Positions 50,666 through 59,482 of a stretch of DNA of 64,000 nt are shown here, piece after piece. The stretch covers positions 2,108,001 through 2,172,000 of the forward strand of contig NZ_SCOL01000001.1 in assembly GCF_005503015.1 (NCBI RefSeq), written 5' to 3'. The notes under the pieces are model-generated. The model worked only from the letters and a program-made list of their open reading frames with translations. It had not been told where the DNA came from and ran no database searches. The translations under genes were made by a program, and so were the position numbers. Within the stretch, counting starts at the first letter, position 1. Every line of letters begins with the position of its first letter. This stretch comes from Bacillus sp. E(2018) (GTDB lineage Bacteria > Bacillota > Bacilli > Bacillales > Fictibacillaceae).

Positions 50666-51511
50666 TTATTCAAACTGTTTATAAAACTCCGGATCATCGG
50701 GATCTGCGCCGTTACGTTTATCTTGATTTAACGCAGATATACGTGTCATATCTTCAATGGATAGTTCAAAGTCAAAGAGTTCAATATTTTCTTCGATTCT
50801 ATGCTGCGTTACCGATTTAGGTATCGTAACCACACCGTTTTGAAGATCCCATCGTAAAATAATTTGAGCAACTGATTTATTGTATTTATCAGCAAGTTCT
50901 ACCAAAGTTGGTTCCTCAAAGATCTCTCCTTTTAAAAGAGGTCTCCAGGCTTCTAATTGGATACCCTGCTCTTTACAGAACGCTAACAATTTTTCTTGAG
51001 ATAAACGAGGATGGTATTCCACTTGGTTCACCATTGGTTTAATCTCTGCTTCTCTCATCAGATCTTCTAGATGATGTTGCTTGAAGTTACTAACACCGAT
51101 CGCTTTAGCTCTTCCTTCATTATAAATCTTTTCAAGTGCTTTCCATGTTTCATTATACTTTCCAGGCATTGGCCAGTGGATTAGGTATAGATCCACATAA
51201 TCCAACCCTAGTCTTTCTAAACTGGCATCAAAGGCTGCTAAGGTTTTTTCGTAGCCTTGGTCAGTGTTCCAAACTTTTGTTGTAATAAAGAGTTCTTCTC
51301 TTGGAACATTGGATTCGGCAATTGCCTGACCGACACCATTTTCATTGTTATAAAGGCTCGCTGTGTCAATGCTTCGATAACCTGCATCGAGCGCCCACTT
51401 TATGGACTGGATGACTTCTTCACCATCTTCAGCTTTATAAACTCCTAGACCAATCCATGGCATTTGAACACCATTATGTAGAACGGCACGATCATGAATA
51501 CTGCTTGGCAT
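50666..51511 (-). CDS. aldo/keto reductase (YvgN-like)
   Basis: A 281-residue NADPH-dependent reductase. The catalytic tetrad is visible: D49 and Y54 (RSIDTASLYNN), K79 (FITTKVW) and H112 (LYLIHWPMP). Family relatives in Bacillus reduce methylglyoxal and other aldehydes. The cofactor segment is IPKSVTQHRIEEN. ATG 51511 follows AAGGAGGG. It lies upstream of the Hsp31-like gene on the same strand but with its own terminator. Confidence 0.9.
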   Translation of the reverse strand: MPSSIHDRAVLHNGVQMPWIGLGVYKAEDGEEVIQSIKWALDAGYRSIDTASLYNNENGVGQAIAESNVPREELFITTKVWNTDQGYEKTLAAFDASLERLGLDYVDLYLIHWPMPGKYNETWKALEKIYNEGRAKAIGVSNFKQHHLEDLMREAEIKPMVNQVEYHPRLSQEKLLAFCKEQGIQLEAWRPLLKGEIFEEPTLVELADKYNKSVAQIILRWDLQNGVVTIPKSVTQHRIEENIELFDFELSIEDMTRISALNQDKRNGADPDDPEFYKQFE

Positions 51512-51565
51512 AATGAATCCCTCCTTGTTCACATTGTGGGACAATCTTTATAAAAGTGAAAAACA

Positions 51566-51967
51566 TTACACTCTTTGAAGTTTAACTGCTGTTTCGGCTA
51601 AACGTTCAGAAGCATTATCTAAGATCGTCGATTCACTCCAAGTGAATCCATCGTTTTCATACCTCGGAATCACATGCATATGAAAATGAGTAAGATCACT
51701 AAATTTTCCCCCATTTTGGTTGATCGTAATCCCATCAGGGTTAAAACTACTTTCTAGCTTTTTCGATATGTATTTTGCAGCATCCATCACAGCGTTCATT
51801 TCTTCAACCGTAAGCTCCGTTAATTCCTTCACATGTCTTTTCGGGACGATTAATGTGTGTCCTTCGTTAAAAGGATCAATGTCTAGAAAACATGTCACCC
51901 TTTCATCTTCATACACCATATGTATCGGTAATTCTTTATTCGCCAATTCACATCCTAAACAACTCAC
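51566..51967 (-). CDS. HIT-family nucleotide hydrolase
   Basis: A 133-residue protein with the histidine triad HFHMHVIPRY (H94, H96, H98) and the GHTLIVPKRHVKEL segment. HIT enzymes cleave nucleoside phosphoramidates or dinucleotides. Two N-terminal cysteines (SCLGCEL) may bind zinc with later residues. GTG 51967 starts one base after the Nudix stop codon, so the two are coupled. Confidence 0.87.
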   Translation of the reverse strand: MSCLGCELANKELPIHMVYEDERVTCFLDIDPFNEGHTLIVPKRHVKELTELTVEEMNAVMDAAKYISKKLESSFNPDGITINQNGGKFSDLTHFHMHVIPRYENDGFTWSESTILDNASERLAETAVKLQRV

Positions 51968-51968
51968 C

Positions 51969-52475
51969 CTAGATCCACCCTTTCAACCTAGCCAATAATA
52001 GTCCGTGTGCCAGTTCACTATCTTTCCAAAGCCCTTGCTCAATATTGCGAAATGCACGATCTACTGGAATATGAAACGCTTGAATCGTCGCTTCCTTTTT
52101 CTCAAGCATTTGAGATCTGTATTCCACAATATCTTTTGTAAAATAAACATGGGTAACGGTATTACTCAAACACGCACTAGGCTGAATACTTCCTAAGAAA
52201 ACCGTTTCTCCACACACGATACCTGTTTCTTCAAGCAGTTCCCGTTTTGCTGCTTCCATCGCATCTTCATTTTCATTCATTCCACCACCTGGTAGTTGAA
52301 TGATAACTTGATCTACTGCTGGTCGATACTGACTGATCAATATGAGAGAATCATTCTCTAGAGCGACCATCACAGCAGCTTCAAAAGGTATCTCTTTTAA
52401 CGTGATACTTCCAAATTCGTCCTCGAATACTTCAACCTCTTTATCTCTGCTCTGATATACGAGTTCTTTTTTCAA
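51969..52475 (-). CDS. Nudix hydrolase (ADP-ribose pyrophosphatase-like)
   Basis: A 168-residue hydrolase with a complete Nudix box, GGMNENE followed after seven residues by RELLEETGI. ISQYRPAVDQVIIQLPGGG and the downstream LGSIQPSACLSNTV are as in ADP-ribose pyrophosphatases. It starts at TTG 52475 after GGGTGGGG. It forms a unit with the HIT gene. Confidence 0.87.
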   Translation of the reverse strand: MKKELVYQSRDKEVEVFEDEFGSITLKEIPFEAAVMVALENDSLILISQYRPAVDQVIIQLPGGGMNENEDAMEAAKRELLEETGIVCGETVFLGSIQPSACLSNTVTHVYFTKDIVEYRSQMLEKKEATIQAFHIPVDRAFRNIEQGLWKDSELAHGLLLARLKGWI

Positions 52476-52680
52476 AATTACCCCACCCTTTTACATCAGT
52501 TTCCCCTTAACATTATCCAAACTTGGAAACATTTTCAACTATGAGTTCACTGGTAATCACATCCATTTAATATTTAAATGCACAGTGGAAATTTTTTCTA
52601 ATCGTTTGGTAGAATAATAAGATGGAAACTTTATCTCATTTCTTTCGTATTACGTGTGACTAGCTATGGAGGAGATTGCA

Positions 52681-52917
52681 TTGAAAAAGAAAATCGGAAT
52701 AACTTTTATTATACTTTCGTTCGTTCTGTGGATTCTAATACCGGTCATACCTTTCTTATCATTGGGGGCAGGCGTTAAAACAGCCATCGTCAGTGGATTA
52801 TTTATCGGCGGAGAAGTTTTCTTCTGGCTAGGTGCGCTATTAGCAGGAAAAGATATTGTAAAAAATTTCATTCAAAAGTATTGGAGAAGAGGTAAAAAAG
52901 AAGACGATCCCTCTTAA
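52681..52917 (+). CDS. small two-helix membrane protein (transporter-suffix-like)
   Basis: A 78-residue protein with two hydrophobic helices (IGITFIILSFVLWILIPVIPF and TAIVSGLFIGGEVFFWLGALLAG, shown in part) and a basic tail (KYWRRGKKED). TTG 52681 is preferred because GGAGGAG sits before it and overlaps the upstream ATG at 52666. The pattern matches short proteins named transporter suffix domain-containing; the role is unknown. Confidence 0.7.
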   Translation: MKKKIGITFIILSFVLWILIPVIPFLSLGAGVKTAIVSGLFIGGEVFFWLGALLAGKDIVKNFIQKYWRRGKKEDDPS

Positions 52918-52963
52918 AAGATTTGGCGGCGAATGAGAATCATCATATATAGTAGGTGAAAAA

Positions 52964-53134
52964 ATGGACGAACTGCTTCTCGGCTTTATTTACACATTCT
53001 TAATCGTAATCACGTTTGAAACATTGTTTACTAGAATACTAAATAATGGTGTGAAGCATTCTGCCAAAAGAATTGTTGTTCTCGCACTCCAGTGCTTGGT
53101 CATCTCTTGGCTTCTTTATCAGATGTATACATAA
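52964..53134 (+). CDS. 56-residue membrane protein
   Basis: A short frame with ATG 52964 five bases after AGGTG. The product has two hydrophobic helices: LLLGFIYTFLIVITFETLF and RIVVLALQCLVISWLLYQM, joined by a short basic loop. A strong terminator follows its stop codon at once. It is likely co-transcribed with the 52681 gene (46-bp gap). I do not recognise it. Confidence 0.6.
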   Translation: MDELLLGFIYTFLIVITFETLFTRILNNGVKHSAKRIVVLALQCLVISWLLYQMYT

Positions 53135-53165
53135 AGCCCGGCAGCTATAGCTGTACAGGCTTTTT
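53133..53165. terminator. terminator after the two small membrane protein genes
   Basis: AAAGCC...CAGCTATAGCTG...GGCTTT forms a nested hairpin followed by TTTTTTC on the plus strand. It also overlaps the end of the converging MFS gene. Confidence 0.8.
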
Positions 53166-53717
53166 TCTTTGAACCTTAAATGGAATGGATGCTGACTTTA
53201 GAATGAGAATGCCAGAGATCATATATAAAAATGATGCGATATAAAACAAGCTTCCAATCGTTAAAAAATCAATCAGATAACCTGTTAACATAACCGCGAT
53301 CGCTCCCCATACACTTGTCCAAAGGTGGTAACTTCCTATCTTTTTCCCAGCCTGCACACCATTCGACTGCCTAGCCAGAACGGTTTTCTCCGAAGTTTTT
53401 TGTACAGCACCCAGAATGCCCATTACAATCTGGACCAGATAAAGAACAGTTACTGTTTCAATGATTGGTATAATCAGCATGATTCCAGCCATACCCCATG
53501 TATGTATCAGAATAAAGGTACGGTCACCTAATTGATCAGAAAGCCTGCCAATGATAGGGTGAACAAGTGCGCCAGTCAAGGCAAAAAGTCCGTATGCTAA
53601 ACCGAACTGCGAGTAGCTGTCACCGATGTTACGAATGAGAAGTAAATAGAAGGGAAAGACCATTGAGCTTGCTGTCATTAAAAGGCTTTGTGCTGTTACA
53701 AATGTACGATAATTCAT
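53145..53717 (-). CDS. half-size MFS-type membrane protein
   Basis: A 190-residue protein with six helices, half of a normal MFS carrier. The loop HPIIGRLSDQLGDRTFILIHT is the MFS motif A (GRLSDxxGxR). It begins with a good-looking N-terminus (NYRTFVTAQSLLMTASSMVF) and overlaps the FAD oxidase stop by four bases, so it is a real coupled gene rather than a fragment. It may dimerise to form a carrier. Alternatively it is a truncated carrier kept by chance. Confidence 0.7.
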   Translation of the reverse strand: MNYRTFVTAQSLLMTASSMVFPFYLLLIRNIGDSYSQFGLAYGLFALTGALVHPIIGRLSDQLGDRTFILIHTWGMAGIMLIIPIIETVTVLYLVQIVMGILGAVQKTSEKTVLARQSNGVQAGKKIGSYHLWTSVWGAIAVMLTGYLIDFLTIGSLFYIASFLYMISGILILKSASIPFKVQRKKPVQL

Positions 53718-55138
53718 TGAGCATACACCTCATAAAAAAGATTTTTGAACCGCTCATCAGGATCGAGCTCCCGCTTTTTCTGAAAGAACTCATCGATACG
53801 GGGATATGCTTGTTTCAGTTGTTTCTTTGTCGGATATGAATAATAAGGTAAGTAATAGCTTCCATCGTGATCTAACGTTACGTCAATCATCTTCTGAATA
53901 ATTTTTTCTGTTTTTCTTATCTCTTTTTCAGAACGGCCTTGATTGATCAATAACACAAGAGCAAACATATCATCCTTCGCATAAGACAACACGGCATCCT
54001 CGTCATGCTCGACGTACCGAATCGTAATGTTTAATAGGTTCAGATCCTCTTGTTCTAACACCTCTCTCAGATCGTCAATATAAGAAGTAAACTCATCAAC
54101 AGGTACAAAATATTCTTGCAGCACTTCAGTTCGATTAGCATTTTCATATTCCATAAACGTACTATCTGATCTCATTACATTATTTCTTGATTGATAGCTG
54201 CCATTGCTATTTTGAAAGTGTTTCTTTTGAGTCTCCCAAAATACATCTTTTCCCCAATCACTATAACGAGACATCCCTAACATGAACTTTGGAAGTACCA
54301 CTTTCTCTTCTTCATTTAACGTTGAATATTTATTTAACTTTTTTTGTTGATCTGCTAGTACATAGTCCGTTACGTACATTTCTTTTAAAAAGGTCTTAGG
54401 TGCAACAGATAAACGAGCCAAATGCATTTTCACCTTTTCATCGTTCATGACTCTTTTCTTAAAATGCTCTTCGTATGCTTTGTAATCCATCGTGGAAATG
54501 CGTTGTTCATACAGTTCATCCTCAGCCAATTGCAATGTGACATCAAGTATGACTCCAAAGAGACCGTAGCCGCCTATTACATATGAAAAGTAATCACTGT
54601 TCTCATCACGACTTACAGATATGATCTCTCCATCTGGCTTTAACAAGCGAAAAGAATCCACGGTATCGATCAGAGAACCATATCTAATATCCCGTCCGTG
54701 AACGTTGACACTAAGGGCGCCACCAACAGTAAATATATTTTGTGACTGCATAACTTGAATGGATAGACCGTACGGATTAATCTTCTTCTGAATATCAGCC
54801 CAAGTAACACCACTTTGAACCGTTATCGTTTTTTCTTTGGGGTTGAAGTCCAGGATCTTGTTATAACTTTTCATATCAAGAAGTGTTCCATTTGGATAGA
54901 CCGTATGCCCACCCTGACTATGTTGCATCCCAGCGATTGAGATCGTCTTTTCTTTTCTCACCCAATTCTGCAACTCCGCCGTAGAATGCGAGCTCTTGAC
55001 CTCTTTCATCTTTGTAGGCAAAAGTTTTCCGGCGTCTTCTATGATGACTGTTTTTTGTTGATGGGAGTGGATAGCGCTACTCGTGTAGAAAGCGAACCCA
55101 TATAATGTAATACCAATTAATAGATATTTTCCTTTCAT
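53714..55138 (-). CDS. FAD-binding (VAO/GULO-like) oxidoreductase with N-terminal membrane anchor
   Basis: A 474-residue flavoenzyme. An N-terminal helix (YLLIGITLYGFAFYTSSAI) anchors or exports it. The FAD domain follows: TISIAGMQHSQGGHTVYPNG, ITVQSGVTWADIQKKINPYG, TVGGALSVNVHGRDIRYGSL and VIGGYGLFGVILDVTLQL. The substrate domain (residues about 230-474) is unlike characterised sugar oxidases I can name. The histidine in NVHGRD may be a covalent or near-flavin residue. It is the first gene of a two-gene unit with the half-size MFS protein. Confidence 0.8.
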   Translation of the reverse strand: MKGKYLLIGITLYGFAFYTSSAIHSHQQKTVIIEDAGKLLPTKMKEVKSSHSTAELQNWVRKEKTISIAGMQHSQGGHTVYPNGTLLDMKSYNKILDFNPKEKTITVQSGVTWADIQKKINPYGLSIQVMQSQNIFTVGGALSVNVHGRDIRYGSLIDTVDSFRLLKPDGEIISVSRDENSDYFSYVIGGYGLFGVILDVTLQLAEDELYEQRISTMDYKAYEEHFKKRVMNDEKVKMHLARLSVAPKTFLKEMYVTDYVLADQQKKLNKYSTLNEEEKVVLPKFMLGMSRYSDWGKDVFWETQKKHFQNSNGSYQSRNNVMRSDSTFMEYENANRTEVLQEYFVPVDEFTSYIDDLREVLEQEDLNLLNITIRYVEHDEDAVLSYAKDDMFALVLLINQGRSEKEIRKTEKIIQKMIDVTLDHDGSYYLPYYSYPTKKQLKQAYPRIDEFFQKKRELDPDERFKNLFYEVYAQ

Positions 55139-55335
55139 TACATCACCCCTTTTTATAAAAGTGTAATTTTACACATTTATTATAAAATGAAACACACAAG
55201 AATGACAATATGTTTTTAAAGAAGTCCTTTTGATCTTTAAAAGAAAAGAATTTAGACGCTTCTTCCTCTTAAAAATGGTGATTCGTACAAGCACTCTCTA
55301 TTGCATTTCATATAGTAATAGTGGGGGTGATACGA

Positions 55336-55617
55336 TTGGGTAAAAAAAGAAAAGAACTATTAGAAGCATTGAATTCTCTAGGTGAGAACGGCACAGAGAC
55401 TGTTGCTGAAGTGACTGCTGAAAACGGTGCTGAAGCTGGTACTGTTGAAGCTTTACGTTCTCTTTTAGGTGATGGTCTAAAACGTAAGAAGTCTAAGAAA
55501 GCACCTGCTGTAAAGTCTAAGAAATCTTCTAAGAAGTGCAAGGAATCCAATGGAAATGATTCCGGTGGAACTGAAACTGGTGGATCCGGAAGCGCTCCTG
55601 ACAGCTGTTGGGAATAA
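55336..55617 (+). CDS. small Lys/Ser/Gly-rich hypothetical protein
   Basis: A 93-residue protein from TTG 55336 (GGGGGTGA upstream). The first part is acidic and helical (ELLEALNSLGENGTETVAEV), the middle strongly basic (LKRKKSKKAPAVKSKKSSKK), and the end Gly/Ser/Asn-rich with SCWE. No helix or signal is present. It looks like an intrinsically disordered protein, perhaps a spore or nucleic-acid-binding peptide. A perfect terminator follows. Confidence 0.6.
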   Translation: MGKKRKELLEALNSLGENGTETVAEVTAENGAEAGTVEALRSLLGDGLKRKKSKKAPAVKSKKSSKKCKESNGNDSGGTETGGSGSAPDSCWE

Positions 55618-55630
55618 TCTCATAAATATA

Positions 55631-55660
55631 AAAAAGCTCCCTCACGTAAGGGAGCTTTTT
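55631..55660. terminator. bidirectional terminator
   Basis: AAAAAGCTCCCT / AGGGAGCTTTTT is a perfect stem. It serves the 55336 gene and the converging amidohydrolase gene. Confidence 0.9.
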
Positions 55661-55673
55661 CATGAGCATATTT

Positions 55674-56870
55674 CTAACTCAAGACTTTTGTAGAAACATT
55701 TTGTTTTAAATACGAAAGCGTAGCAGCTCCTAATAGACTGGCTGCAATCAATAAAGCATCTTCATTGATCTTGAACTTCGGATGATGATGCGGAAATACC
55801 TCTTCCCACGAATCATCAAGAGCTCCTGTGAAAAAGAACGTGCCTGGCACTCTTTCTAAGTAGTAGGAGTAATCTTCTCCACCCATTTGCGGTTCAATTT
55901 CTTCAAGTTCCACCACTCCTGGAACTTTTCTTGCGACATCAACTACAAACTCTGTATCATCTTTATGGTTTACAACCGCCGGATATCCTCGTTTAAATAC
56001 ATATTCATAAGAGGCATCTGATGCGAGACACGTACCTTTTGCAATGCGGTCGATCTCTTGCTCGATCGCAACTCGTACTTCTTCCTTAAATGTTCGAACC
56101 GTTCCTGTTAGCTTTGCTGTATCTGCAATAACGTTAAATGCATTCTTCGCTTCAAACGCACCGACAGAAACAACTGCCGCATCGAGTGGATTAACCCTAC
56201 GACTCACGATCTGCTGAAGGTTAGAAACAAGCTGCGCTCCAATAACAATGCTGTCTTTTGTTTTATGAGGCTGAGCACCGTGACCACCTTTTCCTTGAAC
56301 TTTTATCGTAAAAGAATCAGCTGCAGCCATAACAGGGCCTGTTCGATAACCAATTGTTCCTGTTGGCATCGTTGCCCAAAGATGTGTTCCATAGATCACA
56401 TCTACTCCATCTAGGCAGCCATCTTCAATCATGGCAATAGCTCCACCTGGGGCGAGCTCTTCAGCATGCTGATGGATAAATACGATTGTACCTTCCACTT
56501 CATCCTTTATCTCTGTTAGCACTTTTGCGAGCACGAGTAACGATGCTGTGTGACCGTCATGCCCGCACGCATGCATAACACCAGGAACTTTAGATTTGTA
56601 TGGAGAATCATTTTCTTCCTGAATTGGAAGTGCATCGAAATCTGCTCGAAGTGCCACTGTCTTACCTGGTTTTGCACCTTTTAACGTAGCGACTACGCCT
56701 CGACCGCCGACTTCCGTTCGAACATCTAATCCTAATTTCTTGTGATACGAAGCAATAAAGGCTGGTGTCTCGACTTCTTCAAATGACAGTTCTGGATTTT
56801 GGTGAAGATGTCTGCGAATCTCCACCATTTCATCTTGATAGTTCGTCAAACGGCTAAATAATTGTTCCAT
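55674..56870 (-). CDS. M20 amidohydrolase (N-acyl amino acid / aminobenzoyl-glutamate type)
   Basis: A 398-residue metal-dependent amidohydrolase. It shows RRHLHQNPELSFEE, ALRADFDALPIQEE, the metal site HACGHDGHTASLL (103-107 region), HQHAEELAPGGAIAMIEDG and the C-terminal MGGEDYSYYLERVPGTFFF. All metal ligands are intact. It lies 22 bp after the AbgT-type transporter, so it probably hydrolyses an imported N-acyl or p-aminobenzoyl-glutamate-like substrate. Confidence 0.88.
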   Translation of the reverse strand: MEQLFSRLTNYQDEMVEIRRHLHQNPELSFEEVETPAFIASYHKKLGLDVRTEVGGRGVVATLKGAKPGKTVALRADFDALPIQEENDSPYKSKVPGVMHACGHDGHTASLLVLAKVLTEIKDEVEGTIVFIHQHAEELAPGGAIAMIEDGCLDGVDVIYGTHLWATMPTGTIGYRTGPVMAAADSFTIKVQGKGGHGAQPHKTKDSIVIGAQLVSNLQQIVSRRVNPLDAAVVSVGAFEAKNAFNVIADTAKLTGTVRTFKEEVRVAIEQEIDRIAKGTCLASDASYEYVFKRGYPAVVNHKDDTEFVVDVARKVPGVVELEEIEPQMGGEDYSYYLERVPGTFFFTGALDDSWEEVFPHHHPKFKINEDALLIAASLLGAATLSYLKQNVSTKVLS

Positions 56871-56892
56871 ACCTGTTCACTCCTCTTATAAT

Positions 56893-58461
56893 CTACATTT
56901 TTATATATTCGCCAGGTCCCAGCGGAAGTCCTAGCACGTACCAGACAGTAAATAAGAGACACCAAAAAATCGTATAAGCGATCGTGTAAGGAAGTAAGGA
57001 GGATATTAAAGTCCCCATCCCCATGCTCTTATCAAATTTTTTCGCAAAAGTTAGTAGAATAGCAAAATAGGCAAGCATGGGAGTGATCGTATTCGTGATT
57101 GAGTCACCGATTCGATATGCCATCTGGGTAAATGCAGGACTATAATCTAAGGCCATGAACATCGGAACGAATACCGGTCCTAAAATAGCCCATTTTGCTG
57201 ATGAACTCGCGATGAGTAAGTTTACTAGCGCTGTAAAAAGAATAAATGCAATCAATAATGGAAGTCCTGTAAATCCTGATTCTTTTAAGAAGTCAGCTCC
57301 TGTAATCGCGATGATTGAACCTAAGTTACTCCAACTAAAATACGCAATCATTTGGGCTGCGATAAAAGCAAGCACAATATAGTACCCCATACCACTCATT
57401 GCTTTTGTTAAATGTTCAGCTACGTCTTTATCATTTTTTAAGACTTTAGATCCGAATCCATATGCCATGGCTGGAATAAAGAAGAAAAGAAGCATGATCG
57501 GAACCAAGGAATCCATAAACGGGGAATCAATCAGTTCACCTGTTTTCGCATGGCGAAGCATAGCGCCTTCTGGAACGGTCACAAGTAGAATGATAGTTGT
57601 ATAGATGAAAAGAGAGATTGTTGCCCATTTCAACCCCCTTTTCTCTTCAGAAGTTAGAGCTTGTTTCTTCACTTCAAGATCTTCAGGAACTTGGTATTCT
57701 CCAAGACGTGGTTCTACGATCTTTGTTGTGACCCAAACGGCTACTGGTAACAATACAAAGGTTGAAGCAAGCATGAAGTAGTAATTCATAGCAGGGTTTG
57801 CTGTATACGTTTTATCTTGAAGATGAGCGGCAGATTCTGTGAACCCAGCAAGCATCACATCAAGCATACTAATGATGATATTTGCACTAAATCCGCCAGC
57901 AACTGCTGCATAAGCTGCTGCAAGGCCAGCGATTGGATGACGGCCGAGAGTAAGAAATACCATGGCTGCTACAGGAGGAAGGACGATTAAAGCAGCATCA
58001 GCGGCTGCGTTTCCTACGATTCCAATGAAGATGATGATCGGTAAGATGAGTGCTTTAGGTGAGGCGAGTACGACTCTGCGCATAAATGCTGAGATCAACC
58101 CTGTTGATTCAGCTAGACCTACCCCAAGCATAACAACGAGCACAAGTCCGAGTGGTGGGAAGTTCACAAAGTTACTGACAAGTTCACTCAGCATTCGTAT
58201 GATTCCTTCTTCATTCAGAAGATTGACTGCTGTAATTTTTTCATTATTGGCTGGATTCACAGCACTCCATCCCGCTACTCCTGCTATGGATGAACCTAGC
58301 AAGATTACGGCTGTAATGATGACAAACAAAGTAAGAACATCCGGTAGTTTGTTTCCGTTCTTCTCTACCCAGTCCAACACTTTATAAAAAAAATTCTTTT
58401 TGCTGTTACGTTGATTTGGTGAATGTGGTGAAGGTACTGCTTTCAATGCTGAGCGTGCCAT
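56893..58461 (-). CDS. AbgT-family transporter
   Basis: A 522-residue membrane protein with about twelve helices. Family landmarks are LDWVEKNGNKLPDVLTLFV, FPPLGLVLVVMLGVGLAE, GNAAADAALIVLPPVAAMVF, FSANIIISMLDVMLAGFTESAA and SSSAKWAILGPVFVPMFM. AbgT proteins import aminobenzoyl-glutamate or export antifolate drugs. Coupling with an amidohydrolase favours import here. ATG 58461 follows GGGAGGA. It is the first gene of the unit. Confidence 0.9.
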   Translation of the reverse strand: MARSALKAVPSPHSPNQRNSKKNFFYKVLDWVEKNGNKLPDVLTLFVIITAVILLGSSIAGVAGWSAVNPANNEKITAVNLLNEEGIIRMLSELVSNFVNFPPLGLVLVVMLGVGLAESTGLISAFMRRVVLASPKALILPIIIFIGIVGNAAADAALIVLPPVAAMVFLTLGRHPIAGLAAAYAAVAGGFSANIIISMLDVMLAGFTESAAHLQDKTYTANPAMNYYFMLASTFVLLPVAVWVTTKIVEPRLGEYQVPEDLEVKKQALTSEEKRGLKWATISLFIYTTIILLVTVPEGAMLRHAKTGELIDSPFMDSLVPIMLLFFFIPAMAYGFGSKVLKNDKDVAEHLTKAMSGMGYYIVLAFIAAQMIAYFSWSNLGSIIAITGADFLKESGFTGLPLLIAFILFTALVNLLIASSSAKWAILGPVFVPMFMALDYSPAFTQMAYRIGDSITNTITPMLAYFAILLTFAKKFDKSMGMGTLISSLLPYTIAYTIFWCLLFTVWYVLGLPLGPGEYIKM

Positions 58462-58725
58462 GGATATCCTCCCTTTGTTATGAATTTTCAGAAATATAAA
58501 TTTCTTCACATTCTACCGTCTCTATCATTCGGTTTCAAGGGGTCATTTAGAACGCTACTTTTTTACTAGATTGTAGATTGTACGCCTACTCAGAGTGATG
58601 TAAGGGCTTTCTCTTACAGAATATTCGCGCATTTCTAAATTTACCTCTTGCCATTCTTTCGCTATAATAAATACATTATTTGCTTAGAGAACCCATTTTC
58701 AGATAAAGATAAGGGAGAGAACACC

Positions 58726-59367
58726 ATGGATCTTTTATTAAAAGAAAGTCTGAAAGCAAGCTACAACGAGCAAGCTGATTCACGTGATCAATCTGAGATT
58801 CAGAGTTGGAAAACTGATGAATTAAATGCCTTTGTTTCAGCTCTTACATCTAGTCCAAAAAATCACCAACATACCGTTCTTGATCTTGGAGCTGGTTCAG
58901 GTCAGCACGGAAAATATTTATCTCAACATCACTTGGATGTGACGTGTATCGACCTCTCTCCTAACATGGTAGAAACGTGCCGTGCAAAAGGTTTAAAAGC
59001 AGAAGTGATGGATTATTACAAACTGCTTTTTGATGCTGAATCTTTCGACGCAGTATGGGCGATGAATACGCTTCTTCACGTTCCAAAGGTAAGCCTGCCT
59101 GCTGTTCTTAAAAACATTCATACCGTATTATCAGAAGATGGTTTATTCTACATGGGGGTTTACGGCGGTAAAGATTCTGAGGGAGTGTGGCAAGAAGATT
59201 CATATATTCCAAAGCGATTCTTCTCCTTTTATACTGATGAAGATTTACTTGATGTGGTCACACCCCTATTCGACGTACAAGATTTCCATGTTGTTACAGA
59301 TGCTGGACGAGGTATAGGTATGAACTTTCAATCCTTGCTTTTACGTAAGAAAGCGATCGTAGACTAA
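58726..59367 (+). CDS. class I SAM-dependent methyltransferase
   Basis: A 213-residue methyltransferase with the SAM loop TVLDLGAGSGQHGKYLSQ and acidic ribose-binding residue in VTCIDLSPNMVE, then FDAVWAMNTLLHVPKVSL. ATG 58726 follows AAGGGAGAG by six bases. The substrate is unknown. No neighbour on the same strand is coupled to it. Confidence 0.85.
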   Translation: MDLLLKESLKASYNEQADSRDQSEIQSWKTDELNAFVSALTSSPKNHQHTVLDLGAGSGQHGKYLSQHHLDVTCIDLSPNMVETCRAKGLKAEVMDYYKLLFDAESFDAVWAMNTLLHVPKVSLPAVLKNIHTVLSEDGLFYMGVYGGKDSEGVWQEDSYIPKRFFSFYTDEDLLDVVTPLFDVQDFHVVTDAGRGIGMNFQSLLLRKKAIVD

Positions 59368-59460
59368 TCATAGCCTTGCTTTAAAAGATCATTTGCTTGA
59401 TTGAGTTGTTTGAAGCTTAAGGTGGAAAAAAAGTGTTAGCTTATAAATCTGTAATAAAAA

Positions 59461-59481
59461 AGCCCTTCTGCTTGAAGGGCT
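59461..59481 (-). terminator. terminator of the GNAT gene
   Basis: AGCCCTTC / GAAGGGCT is followed on the minus strand by TTTTTTATT. Confidence 0.85.
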
Positions 59482-59482
59482 C

